Below, piece after piece: positions 35,782-47,752 of a DNA stretch of 64,000 nt (within the stretch, counting starts at the first letter, position 1; each line of letters starts with the position of its first letter). The notes beneath the pieces were generated by a model. The model did not search any database. It saw only the letters and a program-made list of their open reading frames with translations, and was not told the DNA's origin. Both the position numbers and the translations under genes were made by a program. The DNA lies in NCBI GenBank assembly GCA_004123355.1, contig SCHM01000002.1, forward strand, positions 11,567,569 to 11,631,568, read 5' to 3'. The stretch comes from Amphirosellinia nigrospora. Taxonomy: Eukaryota; Ascomycota; Sordariomycetes; Xylariales; Xylariaceae.

Positions 35782-37595
35782 TTAGAGCCTAGGTGGGAAT
35801 CGATTCCTTATAGCCTCGCCATAGTGATAGAGTAGCCAGGGCACAGGCGTGAAAGCCAAAGTAATGAATCCCAGAACACTATTTCCCCATCCAAGCCCAA
35901 GTCGTGCGTAAAGCGGAGGCGCTGCAAGAGCGAGCAAGGCTCCAAAAGGAGCTCGGATGATCAAGTTAGCAGCCAGACTCGAAGCAGAGGCCTCCGCACC
36001 GAAGCTGTCGACGAGGTATGCCTGCCCAGGTATTACGATAAAGAGAGAACCGAATCCGACAATGAATGTGCCTATGATCGGCACAATCCAATGAACGCGA
36101 TATTCTGCGGTCCATCCGTATACTTTTCTCTACAGTCAGCGATTGTTCCGCTATGTTTCATGTCCGAAGTGCAAAGGATGAGAGACATAGACGCAAACAT
36201 GGGGAAGAGGGCTGGCAGCCCTACCAAAGTCTAAACAAAAGGATAGCGAGATGGTAAGATTACTTACGAAAAACCGAGCGGGGTGATCGGAGCAATCCAT
36301 TTCATTAATATTAATCTCTCTTCAGGCCGAGCGACAGCATCCTTGTCGATACCTTTCTTCTGGTTGACTAGTTTATCGCTGAGGAGGGAGAAGATGATCA
36401 ATCCAGACAGGAACCCGAGCCCGAGTCCCAAATAAGCGAGTCCGGCGACACCCGTACTAAAATTGTATGTTTCTTGGAAGACAATTGGAAATGTTGTGAA
36501 AAGTAAGAAGATAAGGCCGTATAGTGTTCCCGCGTAAAGCGAGAGAAGGGGACGATAGGGGAAAAGACTATCATCTTGATAGGCCGCACAATAGATCTGA
36601 GGAGTATTTGTTTCGCCGTCTCATTAGTCACGGCTCTAGGCACTAGAATTTATTGCCTGTTTCCTTGATCAAACGTTCCGTTTTCCGCCGTAGCAGAACA
36701 ACCGCATTGGTTTCTCGCATGAATGCAAAGGTCGCAACTCCCTGCGAACCCGCCTATGGAAACCCAATTAGAGGACTCTGTGGAGAAACGATCAGGATTA
36801 AGCCGTACCAGTATTATAGGATTCGGAACGTCCATCGCCATCCGATGGCTTCAGTGACGAAGCCTCCAATGATGGGACCAGCAACCTATAGGTAGTCAGC
36901 TACAGCTTCATTGAAAAGATGGGCAGTACCTACCGGTCCAAGTAGTGGCCCGAGGCCCCATAATGCAATGGCTTTTCCACGATCTCCTTGAACTGTGACG
37001 TCGGCAATTGTACCTCCTCCGATACTTATTGGACCCGAAGCAAAAGACCACCGAGGACGCGGAAGACGAGGAACATCGAGACGTTAGTGCTGAAAGCGCA
37101 CCCGATAGTAAATGCGATGAAAAATATGTTGCAAACGTGGTAGATGATCAAACGGCCATATATCTCGGACAGAGGCGCGAGAAAACAGGCCCTACGGCAA
37201 AAGCTAATAGGTAGATGTTGACAGTAAAGGTCTGGATGATGGAGTCGGTGATATGGAAGTCTCTAGCCAATTGCCCGGCGCCCGGGGCAAACATGGTCGC
37301 TGCCAGGTTCCTTGAGGAGCACATATTGTTAGTTGTGATAGGTTTTACGCCAAGATTAAGCAGACTTACGCAACAAGAGCGAACATGCTGACGAGAATGA
37401 TATGCAAGTTTTTCTTCGTGTTCGACCATCGAAGGGGATTCTCGGGTCGTCAGGGCCATCCCAATCTACGACGTTGTCATTAGGACCATCCTTATCGTCC
37501 AGGTCCTTATTTGCCTCTATGTCGCCAGTATTGCCCCTAAGACTTGCGTCGGTCGAGGCTTCGATACTCGCTCGCTCTGCGCTTGGTAAACTCAT
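35782..37595 (-). pseudogene. MFS drug/metabolite transporter, frame interrupted
   Basis: It starts at 37595 (MSLPSAERASIEASTDASLR) with an acidic cytosolic tail of about 60 residues. The first membrane segments follow after an intron near 37370-37310: NLAATMFAPGAGQLARDFHI, TDSIIQTFTVNIYLLAFAVG, and the loop motif around SEIYGR. Later segments include GPIIGGFV, GLAYLGLGLGFLSGLIIF-like sequence and the C-terminal GFGSLFIVIPGQAYLVDSFG to WLLYHYGEAIRNRFPPRL. The architecture is that of 12-helix fungal MFS pumps of the multidrug/fluconazole type, which use the proton gradient to export metabolites or toxic compounds. At least four introns are likely. The conserved coding changes frame about four times by single bases, again mostly at short runs and without nonsense substitutions. 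Beside the P450 and PKS it would be the product exporter. Confidence 0.8.
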
Positions 37596-38197
37596 TGTGA
37601 GGTCAGCCAAAAGAGGTTGCTTGTTGATGGTGTCGGTTTCGTTGAGTCTAAGTGGTCATATTATCACGTCTTATACTCGATGAAATATTCTTTGCGTGTA
37701 AGGTTAATAGCTTAACATTTATCATCCTATAAATATTAGCTTTGACCAACACAGTCGCAGGCGCTTTCAATTAGGTAATCCCGTGCGGTGGCCCGTATCG
37801 GAAACAGGGGGCTACCGGAGGGTCGTCGGACGTCTTCGGACGGTCAGTTCCACTTCAAACATGCTCCGAAGACTTGGAAAATGAAGTGATATACACCGTA
37901 CGGCGGACCATCCGTAGAAGATTATTTTGCGTCATCAAGTTATATGACATATGCAAAGAGCCACTCATTAAGAATCAACAGAATTAAAGTACACTCCCAT
38001 CTTGAGCCTATTCTCTGCACTCGCCAGTGCGCTTCAACCCTCATACGAATTTAAGGACTGGGTCGTGAATCTGAGTTCGGGAACCTACCTATCATGTATA
38101 ATATTATACGAGTGTGATCCTCTGTGCAAGACTCTAGCTATTCATTTTCCTTCTATTCCCGGCTTTGAGCTGAATATAACGATAATGATAGGCTCTA

Positions 38198-38255
38198 TGA
38201 TATATCGGGTAGATCATTCACACTTGCTTTTATGCGGAGTCTTTAAATCTACAGT
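38198..38255. repeat. Diverged direct repeat, copy 1
   Basis: Starts near TATGATATATCGGGTAGATC and ends TTTAAATCTACA. It resembles positions 38534-38592 at very roughly three-quarters identity by eye, and most differences are transitions. Confidence 0.5.
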
Positions 38256-38533
38256 CGCGGTGTAATAGGTGATCCCTTTGTCCGTAGTGTTTGTGGCGTG
38301 TGGAAGTGGCAGTGGTGCGGTGGGGGGGAGATGGGGGGGCTGCGCCCACTACGTAGCATAAAACCCTCTCGGTTGTAGTTGCCCAGCTAGATTCCTTCCT
38401 TTTAGATCTATCCTAGATTTGGCCACTCAGCCTCCGATCCTTGTTTAGTGTGTTCAGGAGAGTGCGTCGTCTAAAAATCGGCCCGTCCCTGAAGAGGCGA
38501 GCGTACAAACCGTCGAAAGTGTCAGGGACCCTG

Positions 38534-38592
38534 TGATATGTGGGTAGGTCATCTATACTTGTTGTTGCGCGAAGGTCTCTAAATCTACGCTG
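38534..38592. repeat. Diverged direct repeat, copy 2
   Basis: Starts near TGTGATATGTGGGTAGGTCA and ends TCTAAATCTACG; partner of the copy at 38198-38255. Confidence 0.5.
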
Positions 38593-39251
38593 GGATCGAC
38601 GGTGTCCTAGCTCTATAGAAATTGTTGCCTCAGGCCACGGAAGAATTCTTCAATGTCGTTCGAGGGAAGCATAGAATGAGCTACTCTAGTAGAGTTAAGG
38701 ATCCTTCCATTTCCTTTGCTGAATACATTCTGAAAGATGTGATAGGATGATAATGGAGATGGAATATCAGGTAGGGATCGTGATAAAACATTAGCACCTC
38801 GGTGTCACACGGATCCTGGCGAGTGCGCAATACAGTACCACACAGGGTCCCACACGCAGCTCGCTAAATACTACCCTACGAAGCTGAGGCAGTCGTACGA
38901 AGTTATCGTGAGTCTCAAGCAGATACCGAAGCTGAACTCGAACACCGAGACACTCGCCTCGCCGGCTACACAGGGCTTTCTTTTCGGTCCCGTGGAGGTT
39001 GACGAAGCTGTAGGAAGGGAAGGAGAATTCGGAACCTAAAAGGGCTCGAATCCTCCCTTCGAGGGAAAAGGAACTTAGATCTATATGGCCCCTTTGGCAC
39101 CATAGTTACTTATTCCTCAAATTGAATCCATTCCAAGCTCTCTATCTGAGCCCTTGTGACACTCGGCGAAGCTGACAATACCGTCTTGTAAGACATGGTT
39201 TTTCTAGAGATGGAGAGCCTAATTAGAGGGAAGATGGAATCCAATCGATAA

Positions 39252-40580
39252 TCAATCAAGCTTTTTGTAGGCGGCCCTTCTCAAGCCATGTCGCGCATTC
39301 CTCCCAAGTTCCTGCTTGGCCCTTTCCAAGTATCGCCTGTTATCATCTTCTGATAGGACATCCTTCCAACGGCCATTTGTACCCTTGTGGACTATTGAAA
39401 AGCAAGAGTTAGCATTTGCTATCAAGGCTGAATCTTATGTTCGCAAATAAGTGTTGGATAGAAGGGGAAAGACTATAATACGAACTGAAACTCTGAGCGC
39501 CCTCTTTGAACGCAACATCTGATTGTGGCGGTGCGGCGAGCTCCGCGTGGGATTTCATCCAGTCGAATGTACAGTGTTCCACAGCAGCGTTCCATTGCTC
39601 GGTCGACATCTCAGGAATCTCAAAGAACTTTGCTATTCTCCGCATCTCCCCATCCAGATCAGCTTTTAAATCGTTGAAATGGACCAGGAGGAGGTTCGGC
39701 TGGTTTCGGGCCTCCCACCATCCCCGGATGTGGCTCCAGAATGGCCACCCCACTTCCGGCTGTACATCGCCGTGGAGAAGCTGCACAAACATATCTCTCG
39801 GGTTGTCGCTTGGTCGCGCTACAGGGGGACCGACGCGACCAGGTGTGTCATTGATGAGTTGATAAAACGTATCCGTCGCAGAGAAGAAATGGTTGTGTAA
39901 ACTCCACATTGTATCCCTTCCGTCTCGGGCACAGAATACGTACTTCACTTCCGGATTCCACACCAGAGCATCAATCGGAAGATGTGTCTTCATGAAGCGT
40001 CTGTGAGACTGCGCTTCCAGCATCTGGTACAAGGCATCACGGGGTATGACACGTAAATCGACCCATGGCGATAATGCGTTCGGCGCCACAGTCTCGTCTC
40101 CTGCGTGAATTAGCTGCGAGGTGATTTGCTGCATCCACTGCACAGAGCATCGTCAGTTGATTTCCTCAAGTTGTTGGGTGTATTTTGGTGAGAAGACTCG
40201 GTAGTAAAAGCGTCAAATACGAGGGCAGGGGCTTTGAATCTACTCACTGTCGTGCCTGCCTTCCCAAATGTTGAAATTATGATGTCATCTGGTCGAAACT
40301 TGACTAGAATAATCTCATTGATTAATGATAGCTTTATTAGGCGCGGTGAAGTGTGTATTTCAGATGGATCTCCAGCTGAAAACTCTAGCCCAAGGAGGCG
40401 TGTGTGAACCATCAGACTTGACTAAAAGAAAGGGAAAGACAATTGGTCTAATAGATGCTCACAGTCGTTCCACACGGTTGAGTCCATATGATGGTTATGT
40501 AGTTCTCGTACTTTAACGGGTGGCGAGGGAGTCGTGCCGTTAGTGCCGTTAACAGCTTTGGAAGTGGTAGATGATGACAT
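39252..40580 (-). CDS. Cytosolic sulfotransferase (Sulfotransfer_1), four exons
   Basis: Exons 40580-40463, 40303-40248, 40137-39486 and 39391-39252 join in phase. Starting MSSSTTSKAVNG, the protein has the PAPS 5'-phosphosulfate loop TFGKAGTTWMQQI, with the catalytic-type Lys, split exactly by intron 2. It has the 3'-phosphate region FCARDGRDTMWSLHNHF, a NLLLVHFNDLKADL helix, and the GxxGxWK-type motif KGTNGRWKDVL in the last exon. It would transfer sulfonate from PAPS to a hydroxyl or amine of a small molecule. The C-terminal 25 residues change frame once beside a GGG run, so the tail is uncertain, but the core is intact. It lies between the MFS gene and the F-box-like gene, where sulfation of the polyketide is the obvious inference. 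The first intron (159 nt) is long for this window. Confidence 0.88.
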
Positions 40581-43452
40581 GTTGCTATTGTCAAGATATC
40601 CTAGTGCGAGCTGGGTCTTCGTTGACTTGGTAGAGGTCGAAATGATGCAGTCAGTAACTTGAGAGACAGAAAACTTCTATCTATGCGTTGGTTTCGGTAT
40701 GTTGTTCTCGAGTGGATGGGGCACCTTCCAAAGTAGCCCCGGGACGGGTTCTTAAATATATTACTGTCTCATACCTTCGTACTACACGCTAACATCTCAT
40801 AATGGCATTCAATTCTGACTTGCCCCTCCTATTCAACACTCGATCTGGCGGTGACGTGGAGTTGTGGAGTCCTCCGAGTCAGCCAAGTTCTGTAAGCACT
40901 ACTTTGAACCCCATACTATTCTTCTCGACCATAGGGCTGATCAAATTACACTAGATCGTGTTGAACTGAAATTCCGCAGGTCAAGGGGGCATGGAAAATA
41001 CCAATCATGTGCTGGAGTTTCCTTTAACTTACCAAACTTATGGACGCAACGTTTACTTACTTACCTAGGTAGCTAATGTAAGCCTATATATAGTATCACT
41101 ATACCGTTATCATAGTAGTGTACCCATAATGACAGGGTGGTTATTTGGTGGTGGGTAATAGGACTGACTATGTTGGGTGTAGCTGCTGGCAAGGGGGACC
41201 TTAAATTCAAGTGCCCAGAACACGACCGAATCATCCCCAGCAGATCACATAAAAGTGGCCACAGTATCGCTAGATCTAGATAAGCTACATAAACATGGTA
41301 GGTTTTTATGGTTACATTGATTTTATCTTGAATGGCAACTCATGTTGTAATTTGGAAGCAGAATGGGGTGATGATTTTCACACACCAAACTACCTAGGTA
41401 CCTAAGCCATATATGGAAATCTACCCCACTTTAGCACCTAACCTGGTCTTTTGGTTAGGTAAGTACTTAGCTAGGTGAACAATGCCCAGGTTAAATCTAA
41501 AGATTGATCTAATTCTGTTTTATTATGATATATTTCGCTTGATCGATCATTAATTTTGTTTTTATGCTATGTATAGATAGTTACTTGTGGGGGAGATTGT
41601 CTAATTGCGACTGCCTGGGTACTAGGTAGTTTGATGCGTAGAAATCAAAACGTGACATCCGAGAATCCGACCTGGATCCACTAGGACAGCTCCGCTAAGC
41701 AAGCTCAGAAGCTACCTGTTTAGGGCAATCATTGCTTTGCTGAGCTAAACCTCGTTTGTAATAATGCGCCCACGTGATTGTAGACTACTGTGCTGTGTGC
41801 GGTGTTCGTGCACGACGAGGAGGAAGTTTGATATCGCGGTTCTGAAGCTACCCAGGTAGAGATACATGTGTGCGTTTGAATAGTTCGGCATACGGCCACT
41901 AGGGACTTTGCCTCGCCGCCGCAAAGAAGTACCCTGGTTCTTTGTATTCCTGATTCCTTTTATTAGGTGCTATGTAGCATTTATTACAAAATGGGACTAC
42001 AACAACATATCGCAACTCATCTTGGAAACATAGAACGTTGTCAAGTCGGGAATGATTGCCTGCAGTTGGTTATATGTGCACTGAAATTGCGATAATGTTC
42101 TAGGTTAGTCACCGACGTACACAGCGCATGAAGCTGAGGTTGGCCTTGTCAGTGGCCCTCAAGCCAGTTCTGGCAACATTACCTCAATAACGCAGCTCGG
42201 TCCTTGGCGTTCACAAGGCTTAACAACGATACCATGGCAACTATAATTATTTCGCAAGCAGCCTCTCCTCACATTCGCTTTACGTATAATGTGCTGCTTG
42301 GTGAAAATGATTCCCTCAACAAACACTTCCCAGTGGCAACATGGCCCAAGATGGCTACAAATAATCCACGCTCCTGCTACAGATAAAAGGGCTACCTGTC
42401 TATAGCCACATTACATCCATAGAGGTGAGTTTAGAGATCTTCGTACAGCACCATGTATAGATGATGTACACTATATATTACAGGGTCTGTCAGGGTATTT
42501 CGTCACAGTGACCCCGCGGGTTAGATCTGGTAGACCTTCGTATATATATATGGCTGTAACCCCCTTTGATTTGGGGGGACTAGGAATTAATTGATCACTC
42601 TATTAGGCCCTAACTACGTCCGTGGTTGCAAGCAGGTCTCTCTATTCACTCTGGCGCACAATCACCTAACAGGGTCCTTGCAAGATATGAACAACAAAAG
42701 CTTCTCTAGCTAGTGGTGTGCATGATCATGAGCGGGGTCCCAAAACTGCGTGAAAAGTTTCAAGGTTGCTGTTTTGGCATGAGCGCGTCAACATTTATTT
42801 TATATTTTACTACAATTTACCTGAGGTATGTAGGTGTGGTGTGCGGCGATATTTTCAACAGAGGCCTTGGTAACTCATAGCACACTAGGAACCTTCATAT
42901 TACCTAGTCACCCTACAATACAAGACAGCATCTGGGCTACAGAACATATCGATTTCTCCTGGAAGCCTGTATAGACCTAAGAGAAAATGAAAACTAACAG
43001 GCTCTTGATATCATTGTGGCTATTTGTAAAGCTACGGTTCTTTTCAAAAGGCACTACAGGCCTTGTAATATGAGCGGTATAAACTCTTGTATAAACAGCC
43101 TCGTATTATTGTTTTGAAGATTATATTCCGTGTACCTTCTGTACCAGCGAACATGTACCATAACGCGTAACGCGTGGCATGTCACTTGATTTCGTTCCTC
43201 AGCAACGCGTACCTGCCACTTGCCCGCCTACTCACCAAAGCAGTGAAGGACTAACGGCGCCATCCACTACCATGCCGTCGCTGCCTCTCTGTTTGTTATT
43301 TAAATAGCTCTAGGCCAGGTTTATTCCTCCCAGACACCCCCGCCAAAGCACGCAATTCCTCCATCTATATCACTCTTCCTTCCACACAATTCTTATTACT
43401 CAACATCTCGCCATCAGCCCTTTCTACAGTCACGCAGTCTCCTATTGTAGAG
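40581..43452. other. AT-rich intergenic region
   Basis: About 2.9 kb without a supportable gene. It contains ACCTAGGTA palindromes at 41062-41072 and 41391-41406, a TA run near 42541-42552, and no recognisable transposon coding. It may be promoter plus decayed repeat DNA. Confidence 0.45.
43291..43308 (+). promoter_or_regulatory. Possible TATA-type element
   Basis: TTGTTATTTAAATAG lies about 150 bases upstream of the ATG at 43453 and is followed by a C/T-rich leader. Assignment by position and sequence only. Confidence 0.35.
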
Positions 43453-45357
43453 ATGGCGCAACCATGGTACTTTCCGTGGCGCCCGGGTCCCAAAATGCTC
43501 ATGGGTTCATGCGACACCTTTGGAGCTACTCGAATGGCTCTGTTGAGGTATATCTACCCTACTCCATCTTCACAATCATACCCCAAGCCTCTAACTAGCT
43601 TTATCTGCTGTAGATCTGATTCGAATGGCCGCAGCCAACTCGAGCGGGCCCCTAGCGAAATCAAGCTCATGATCATCGGCGAAATTATGTGAGTAACCCT
43701 TAGCACTATCTTCTTCTGGTTTCGATAACTTTTAGAGAATAAGCTCCTCTTGGAGGGGTGCGAGGTTGCCGCGAAGCTTCCGAAACCGCCAAAGATTACG
43801 CTCCACATGGCGATAACTGACTCCGATTGTTGCAGTGAACCCAAGGAGATCTTGAATCTAGCTCTCACTGGTCCGACATTCTGCGCTTTCATTGCAGTAC
43901 ACGAGACAACAATTTCCGAGGCTGTGATCAAATACCACCTCGAGCCCGAGGTAATGCGTCTGGCAGTTGCCACTCGTGCGGCTCAAGAAGCATCGTGGAA
44001 CGTCCGCCAGAGCAACGTAAACCTCAATTCAACCGAGCCTCTAAGCGCCTCCTATGTGAACTCAATCGTCCAATTCGTCGAGAAGTACCGACAACCAGGC
44101 GAGTTCACCCTTCGAGCACAGCACCCCAATGGGCTCTCGCTCTCAGAGGCGTTCCTTTACATTACGGATTACCGCTCGATCAGTACCACTGCAGTTCTAC
44201 TGTCGAACTATACTTCCCTTCAAGCCGGCAAACGGAATCCCGGATTTAACCTCGAACTTTCACCCATGGTCTTCACTCGTTACAAGAGAGCAATCTACAT
44301 CACACAACTCGCTAGTGAACTCTTCTCTTTCCGGGGCGGCGGTCAGCCAGCCCGAATGCACCTGGCCTGGGGTATGTTTTGGTTCGCTCTAACCCCAGTA
44401 AGTAATTCTCTGTGCCTTCTTCTTCTTCTTTGGGCAACTTTTAGAGCTCCAAGTTTCCTTTTGGGACAAATGAGTACACGAAAGCTTCTCAAACTCCTAC
44501 AAACTAGTTCTAAAAAGCAATAGCTGACTCCGAGTGTTCTAGTGGGAGGTCGAGCAGGTATATGGTGTACAGTTTCATTTCACGTCGTATATCTTCTGCG
44601 GTGAGTATATTATGCTCGCATCACACTTCGAGACGACAATCGCTAACAAAACGTAGAACTTACCAGAGTGTTATCCTATGACCGTATCGCGCACTACAAT
44701 GGATCCAGTACGCTGGCAAAATTTGTAGCTTTCTATGGACCGCAACGTCTTCGATCGATGTATCTCAAAGCCCGTGACCTTCAGGCCCTCGCAGAGGTTT
44801 TCGATACTTTCCGAATGCTCAATCCATCTGGATTTATCCATACGCTATATTGTGCGCCAGCTTTCGGACTGGGAACTCGCCTTGACAAAATCGGGAAGCG
44901 ATTTAACCAAAGCAGAGAAGATGGTTCACCAGCGTATGGTGACCTTGACATCGGTCCGATGAAGCATTGGTATTCTTTGTTCCTCTTCCGTGCGTTGGGA
45001 AATATTCGACGGCCACGATCAGCTCACTCCTTCTTTTCTTGTCGGGATTGCCTGATCCAGAGCGGATACGCATTCTGGGATGACTTGAACTTAGGTCGTC
45101 TACGCTCATTCACGGTAAATGACCTGCACAGGAGAGCAGCATTCGTAAGACGTCGGTCACAGCCAGGAAGGTTCGACAGCCCTCAAATGTATCCGACCAG
45201 CTTAACGTGGTTTCGGGGATGGGAGACCTGCCCCCATGTATCCGATCCACCCCCTTCTCAATTGGAGCGCCTCACGGTCGGCTTGGAGCTGTCGAATGAG
45301 TACAGTCTTTATGGAACGGGGCAGCTCCTAGCGGAGGGAATAGAGCGAGCGCGTTAA
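43453..45357 (+). CDS. Hypothetical F-box-like protein, five exons
   Basis: Exons 43453-43547, 43614-43688, about 43737-44397, 44543-44600 and 44657-45357. The segment ERAPSEIKLMIIGEIM matches the start of an F-box or related 2EXR-type fold (x-P-x-E-I-x-x-x-I). The rest is Arg/Leu/Trp-rich: FTRYKRAIYITQLASELF, GPQRLRSMYLKARDLQAL and LNLGRLRSFTVNDLHRRAAF. This looks like the large families of uncharacterised fungal F-box proteins, which would recruit targets to SCF ubiquitin ligases. Introns 1, 3 and 4 join in phase. At intron 2 (43689 to about 43736) the best donor GTGAGT and acceptor TTTTAG do not restore phase, so one base is off or another site is used. It interrupts an otherwise biosynthetic gene set and may be unrelated. 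Confidence 0.65.
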
Positions 45358-45806
45358 AGAAGACATGATGGGTCATGTAATTAGTAGTGCTGTTTGGCAC
45401 TTTAAGATGCTGTCGGTTTGTCGCACGTCTTTCGGGCGATGTGTATTGTGTCCGTTGCGACACATGGAAGAAAAAGTGGTTTTGGGGCATTTGCAAGTAA
45501 GGCCAACTCTGGGAACATTGAGAAACCCAGTGATTGGAATCTGAGGACCAAAAGAGAGCCATATTGGAGCGAGGGGAAAAAAACGGATAATGCGTGAAAG
45601 GATGATACAGTTAATTGTACGTAGGTACCATCCTTGATAAAAGCTAGTTGCACATATCTTGATGTGTTGTTTGTTGTGAATGCTTCGTCTGAAATTTAAT
45701 ATATCTACTATGCTCCGAGGTTAAGGGGATGTGAATAGCTTGACTTGAACCTATTTGTCTTTCCCTTAGTTGTATATAAATATGGCCGCTGGGCTACCTT
45801 CTCTTT
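45358..45806. other. Convergent 3' spacer
   Basis: Spacer of about 450 bases between the convergent F-box-like gene and the aldo-keto reductase; nothing else seen. Confidence 0.5.
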
Positions 45807-47067
45807 CTACAGCTCAGGGCTATCGCCAAACAATGCATGAACCATCGCTGGTGCGTACCGTTCTCCCTTCGAGCCACCCACACTGTCGATTGCCTGCCTG
45901 ATCTTGGTTTCTTCTTCTTTGGTTAGGTTGACATTGATGGACCCGATGTTCTCCTCCAGATATTTCACACGCTTTGTACCCGGGATGGGAATAATGTCTA
46001 CGACGAAGTCAGCACTGTTAGCCATTTGGTGCTTGAGTAGCGGGAACTGTAGGATAGCTTACCGTCACCCTGGGCATGCAGCCAAGCAATAGCGAGCTGG
46101 CCAGGAGTACAATGCCTTCTCCTTTGCGATAGAGACAAGGAGCTGAACTAGCTTTAGGTTGTCGCCGAAGTTCTCCTCCGAGAAACGAGGCATGGCCAGA
46201 CGGTTATCGCCCTTCTCGATCTGGTCCCTGCTCGTGATGCTGCCAGTCAAGAAACCACGGCCGAGCGGCGAGTATGCGACGACTTTGACCCCTAGCTCGC
46301 GCGCAGCCTTCAAGAGATTCGTCTGACTGGACTCGATCTGTAGTGCGAATGGCGAGTACTCCATTTGGATTGCCGCGATTGGGTGCACGGCATGAGCACG
46401 TCGCAAGGTCCTCTCTGAACACTCAGAGAGACCTAGGTAGCGGATTTTGCCTTCTGCCTTTAGCTCTGCCATGGCCTTGACGGTGTGCTCGATTGGTGTC
46501 TTGGAGTCGACACGATGCTGATAGTACAGGTCGATGTGATCGGTCTGAAGACGTTCCAAACTGGCACTGCAGGCGGCTTTCACGTACTCGGGGCTTCCAT
46601 CGATTACCACCTTGCCGTCTACCCACCTATTGGCGAACTTGGTCGCGAGGAAGATCTCATTCCGGCGACCAGTTTCCGCGAACCACTTTCCCAGTAGCTT
46701 CTCATTGCTGGACACATGCTTGATGAGTATAGGTGATCTCTTAATGACATTACCGATGAACTAGGGGCGCTAATGCGCCATAGAGGTACTTACGTGAAGG
46801 GCCCTGTGTGCATAAACACGTTAATCGAGATCTTAAAGTCTCGCGTCATGGGACTTGCTAGATTAAATGGAATAGATAAAACTCACCATACATGTCTGCT
46901 GTATCCCAGAAAGTGATCCCAGCATCGGCGGCCCTTGTGAGGACCTTCAAGGATTCTTCGTCATTGTATCCGCCCGACGCATACGCATATGACATGCCCA
47001 TGCACCCAAGGCCAATAGCGCTTACAGAATCATCTCCGATCTTGCGCTGAGGATATTTCGCTGCCAT
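45807..47067 (-). CDS. Aldo-keto reductase, multi-exon
   Basis: Starts at 47067 ([20 protein letters not shown]). Residues of the AKR tetrad are visible: Asp and Tyr in FWDTADMYG, Lys in IFLATKF, and His in LYYQHRVDS. Other family marks are [48 protein letters not shown], and the NADPH-binding end [20 protein letters not shown]. The barrel would reduce an aldehyde or ketone with NADPH. The last intron (46062-45998, GTAAGC...CGTAG) joins in phase. The region between MYG and the NEKLLGKWF exon (about 46896-46690) probably holds a small exon (GGCCCTTCAC) between two introns. The coding changes frame once shortly before the last intron (about 46100-46115). Otherwise it is full-length. It resembles YakC/AKR13-type fungal reductases frequent in metabolite clusters. 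Confidence 0.85.
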
Positions 47068-47752
47068 TTTGACCTATTATTTGGCAAAGTCTGATGATGT
47101 AGTGCTGATAGTGATCGGATAGGTAATATCGATGTGTAGAGCGGCAATTTTGGTATTCTGCAAAAGTTAGAAAGATGGAACACGTGCGCTGGAAGGTGAA
47201 CGGCAGGTTAATATATTGGGACTGATGACTTTAAGTCCGAAACGTCGCGAGATAATATGTCTCATGAGATGATGCACCCCGGGCATCGGAGACCCGACCC
47301 CCAATCTTTTGAGCAAGCAAAACCACGATTGAGCTTAATGCCGAGAATACGCAAATTTTGGTTTCATTGTAGGCGCGAACGAAGGGTCATCGGAGATATG
47401 ATTATTTAGCTCCGAAACACCGACGTGGCGTATCATAAAGCCGATCTGTTGTTATAAGCCAAACTGCCTTGCAGATCTATCCAGATTCTAGACATCGAAC
47501 ATTATAGTTACTCTGATATTAGCCGCATATTGCACATAATTACATGACTCGAGCGCGGCCCATCTTGGAATTCGCGAAAAGTAGAAAAATTCAATGAATC
47601 CGCTGCGGGGTATCAGACTTGGGGAAATCAATTTCCAAAACGAAACGCCCAGCCGCTGTGATGCATGCATTCTAAGTTATAATGCTCCTAGGTACCCAAG
47701 TGGTCTATTACGGGGTGCTGAACAGGAACAGAGGTGGTGAACAAAACAACTA
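47068..47752. other. Spacer between reductase and permease
   Basis: About 680 bases containing the aldo-keto reductase promoter; one CTAGGTACC element near 47689. No gene seen. Confidence 0.5.

Larger units (their letters stand above)
37596..39251. other. Intergenic region, possible decayed repeat DNA
   Basis: About 1.65 kb with no gene. It includes a G-rich block (about 38308-38340) and a diverged direct repeat pair described separately. The composition looks like old repeat-derived DNA, but I recognise no transposon domain. Confidence 0.4.

Noticed and set aside
39040-39062. B-box-like GGCTCGAATCC suggesting a tRNA
   Set aside because: No matching A-box, anticodon stem or acceptor stem could be formed around it.
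40581-43452. Possible transposon relic in the AT-rich spacer
   Set aside because: No terminal repeats, target duplications or transposase or reverse-transcriptase motifs could be seen.
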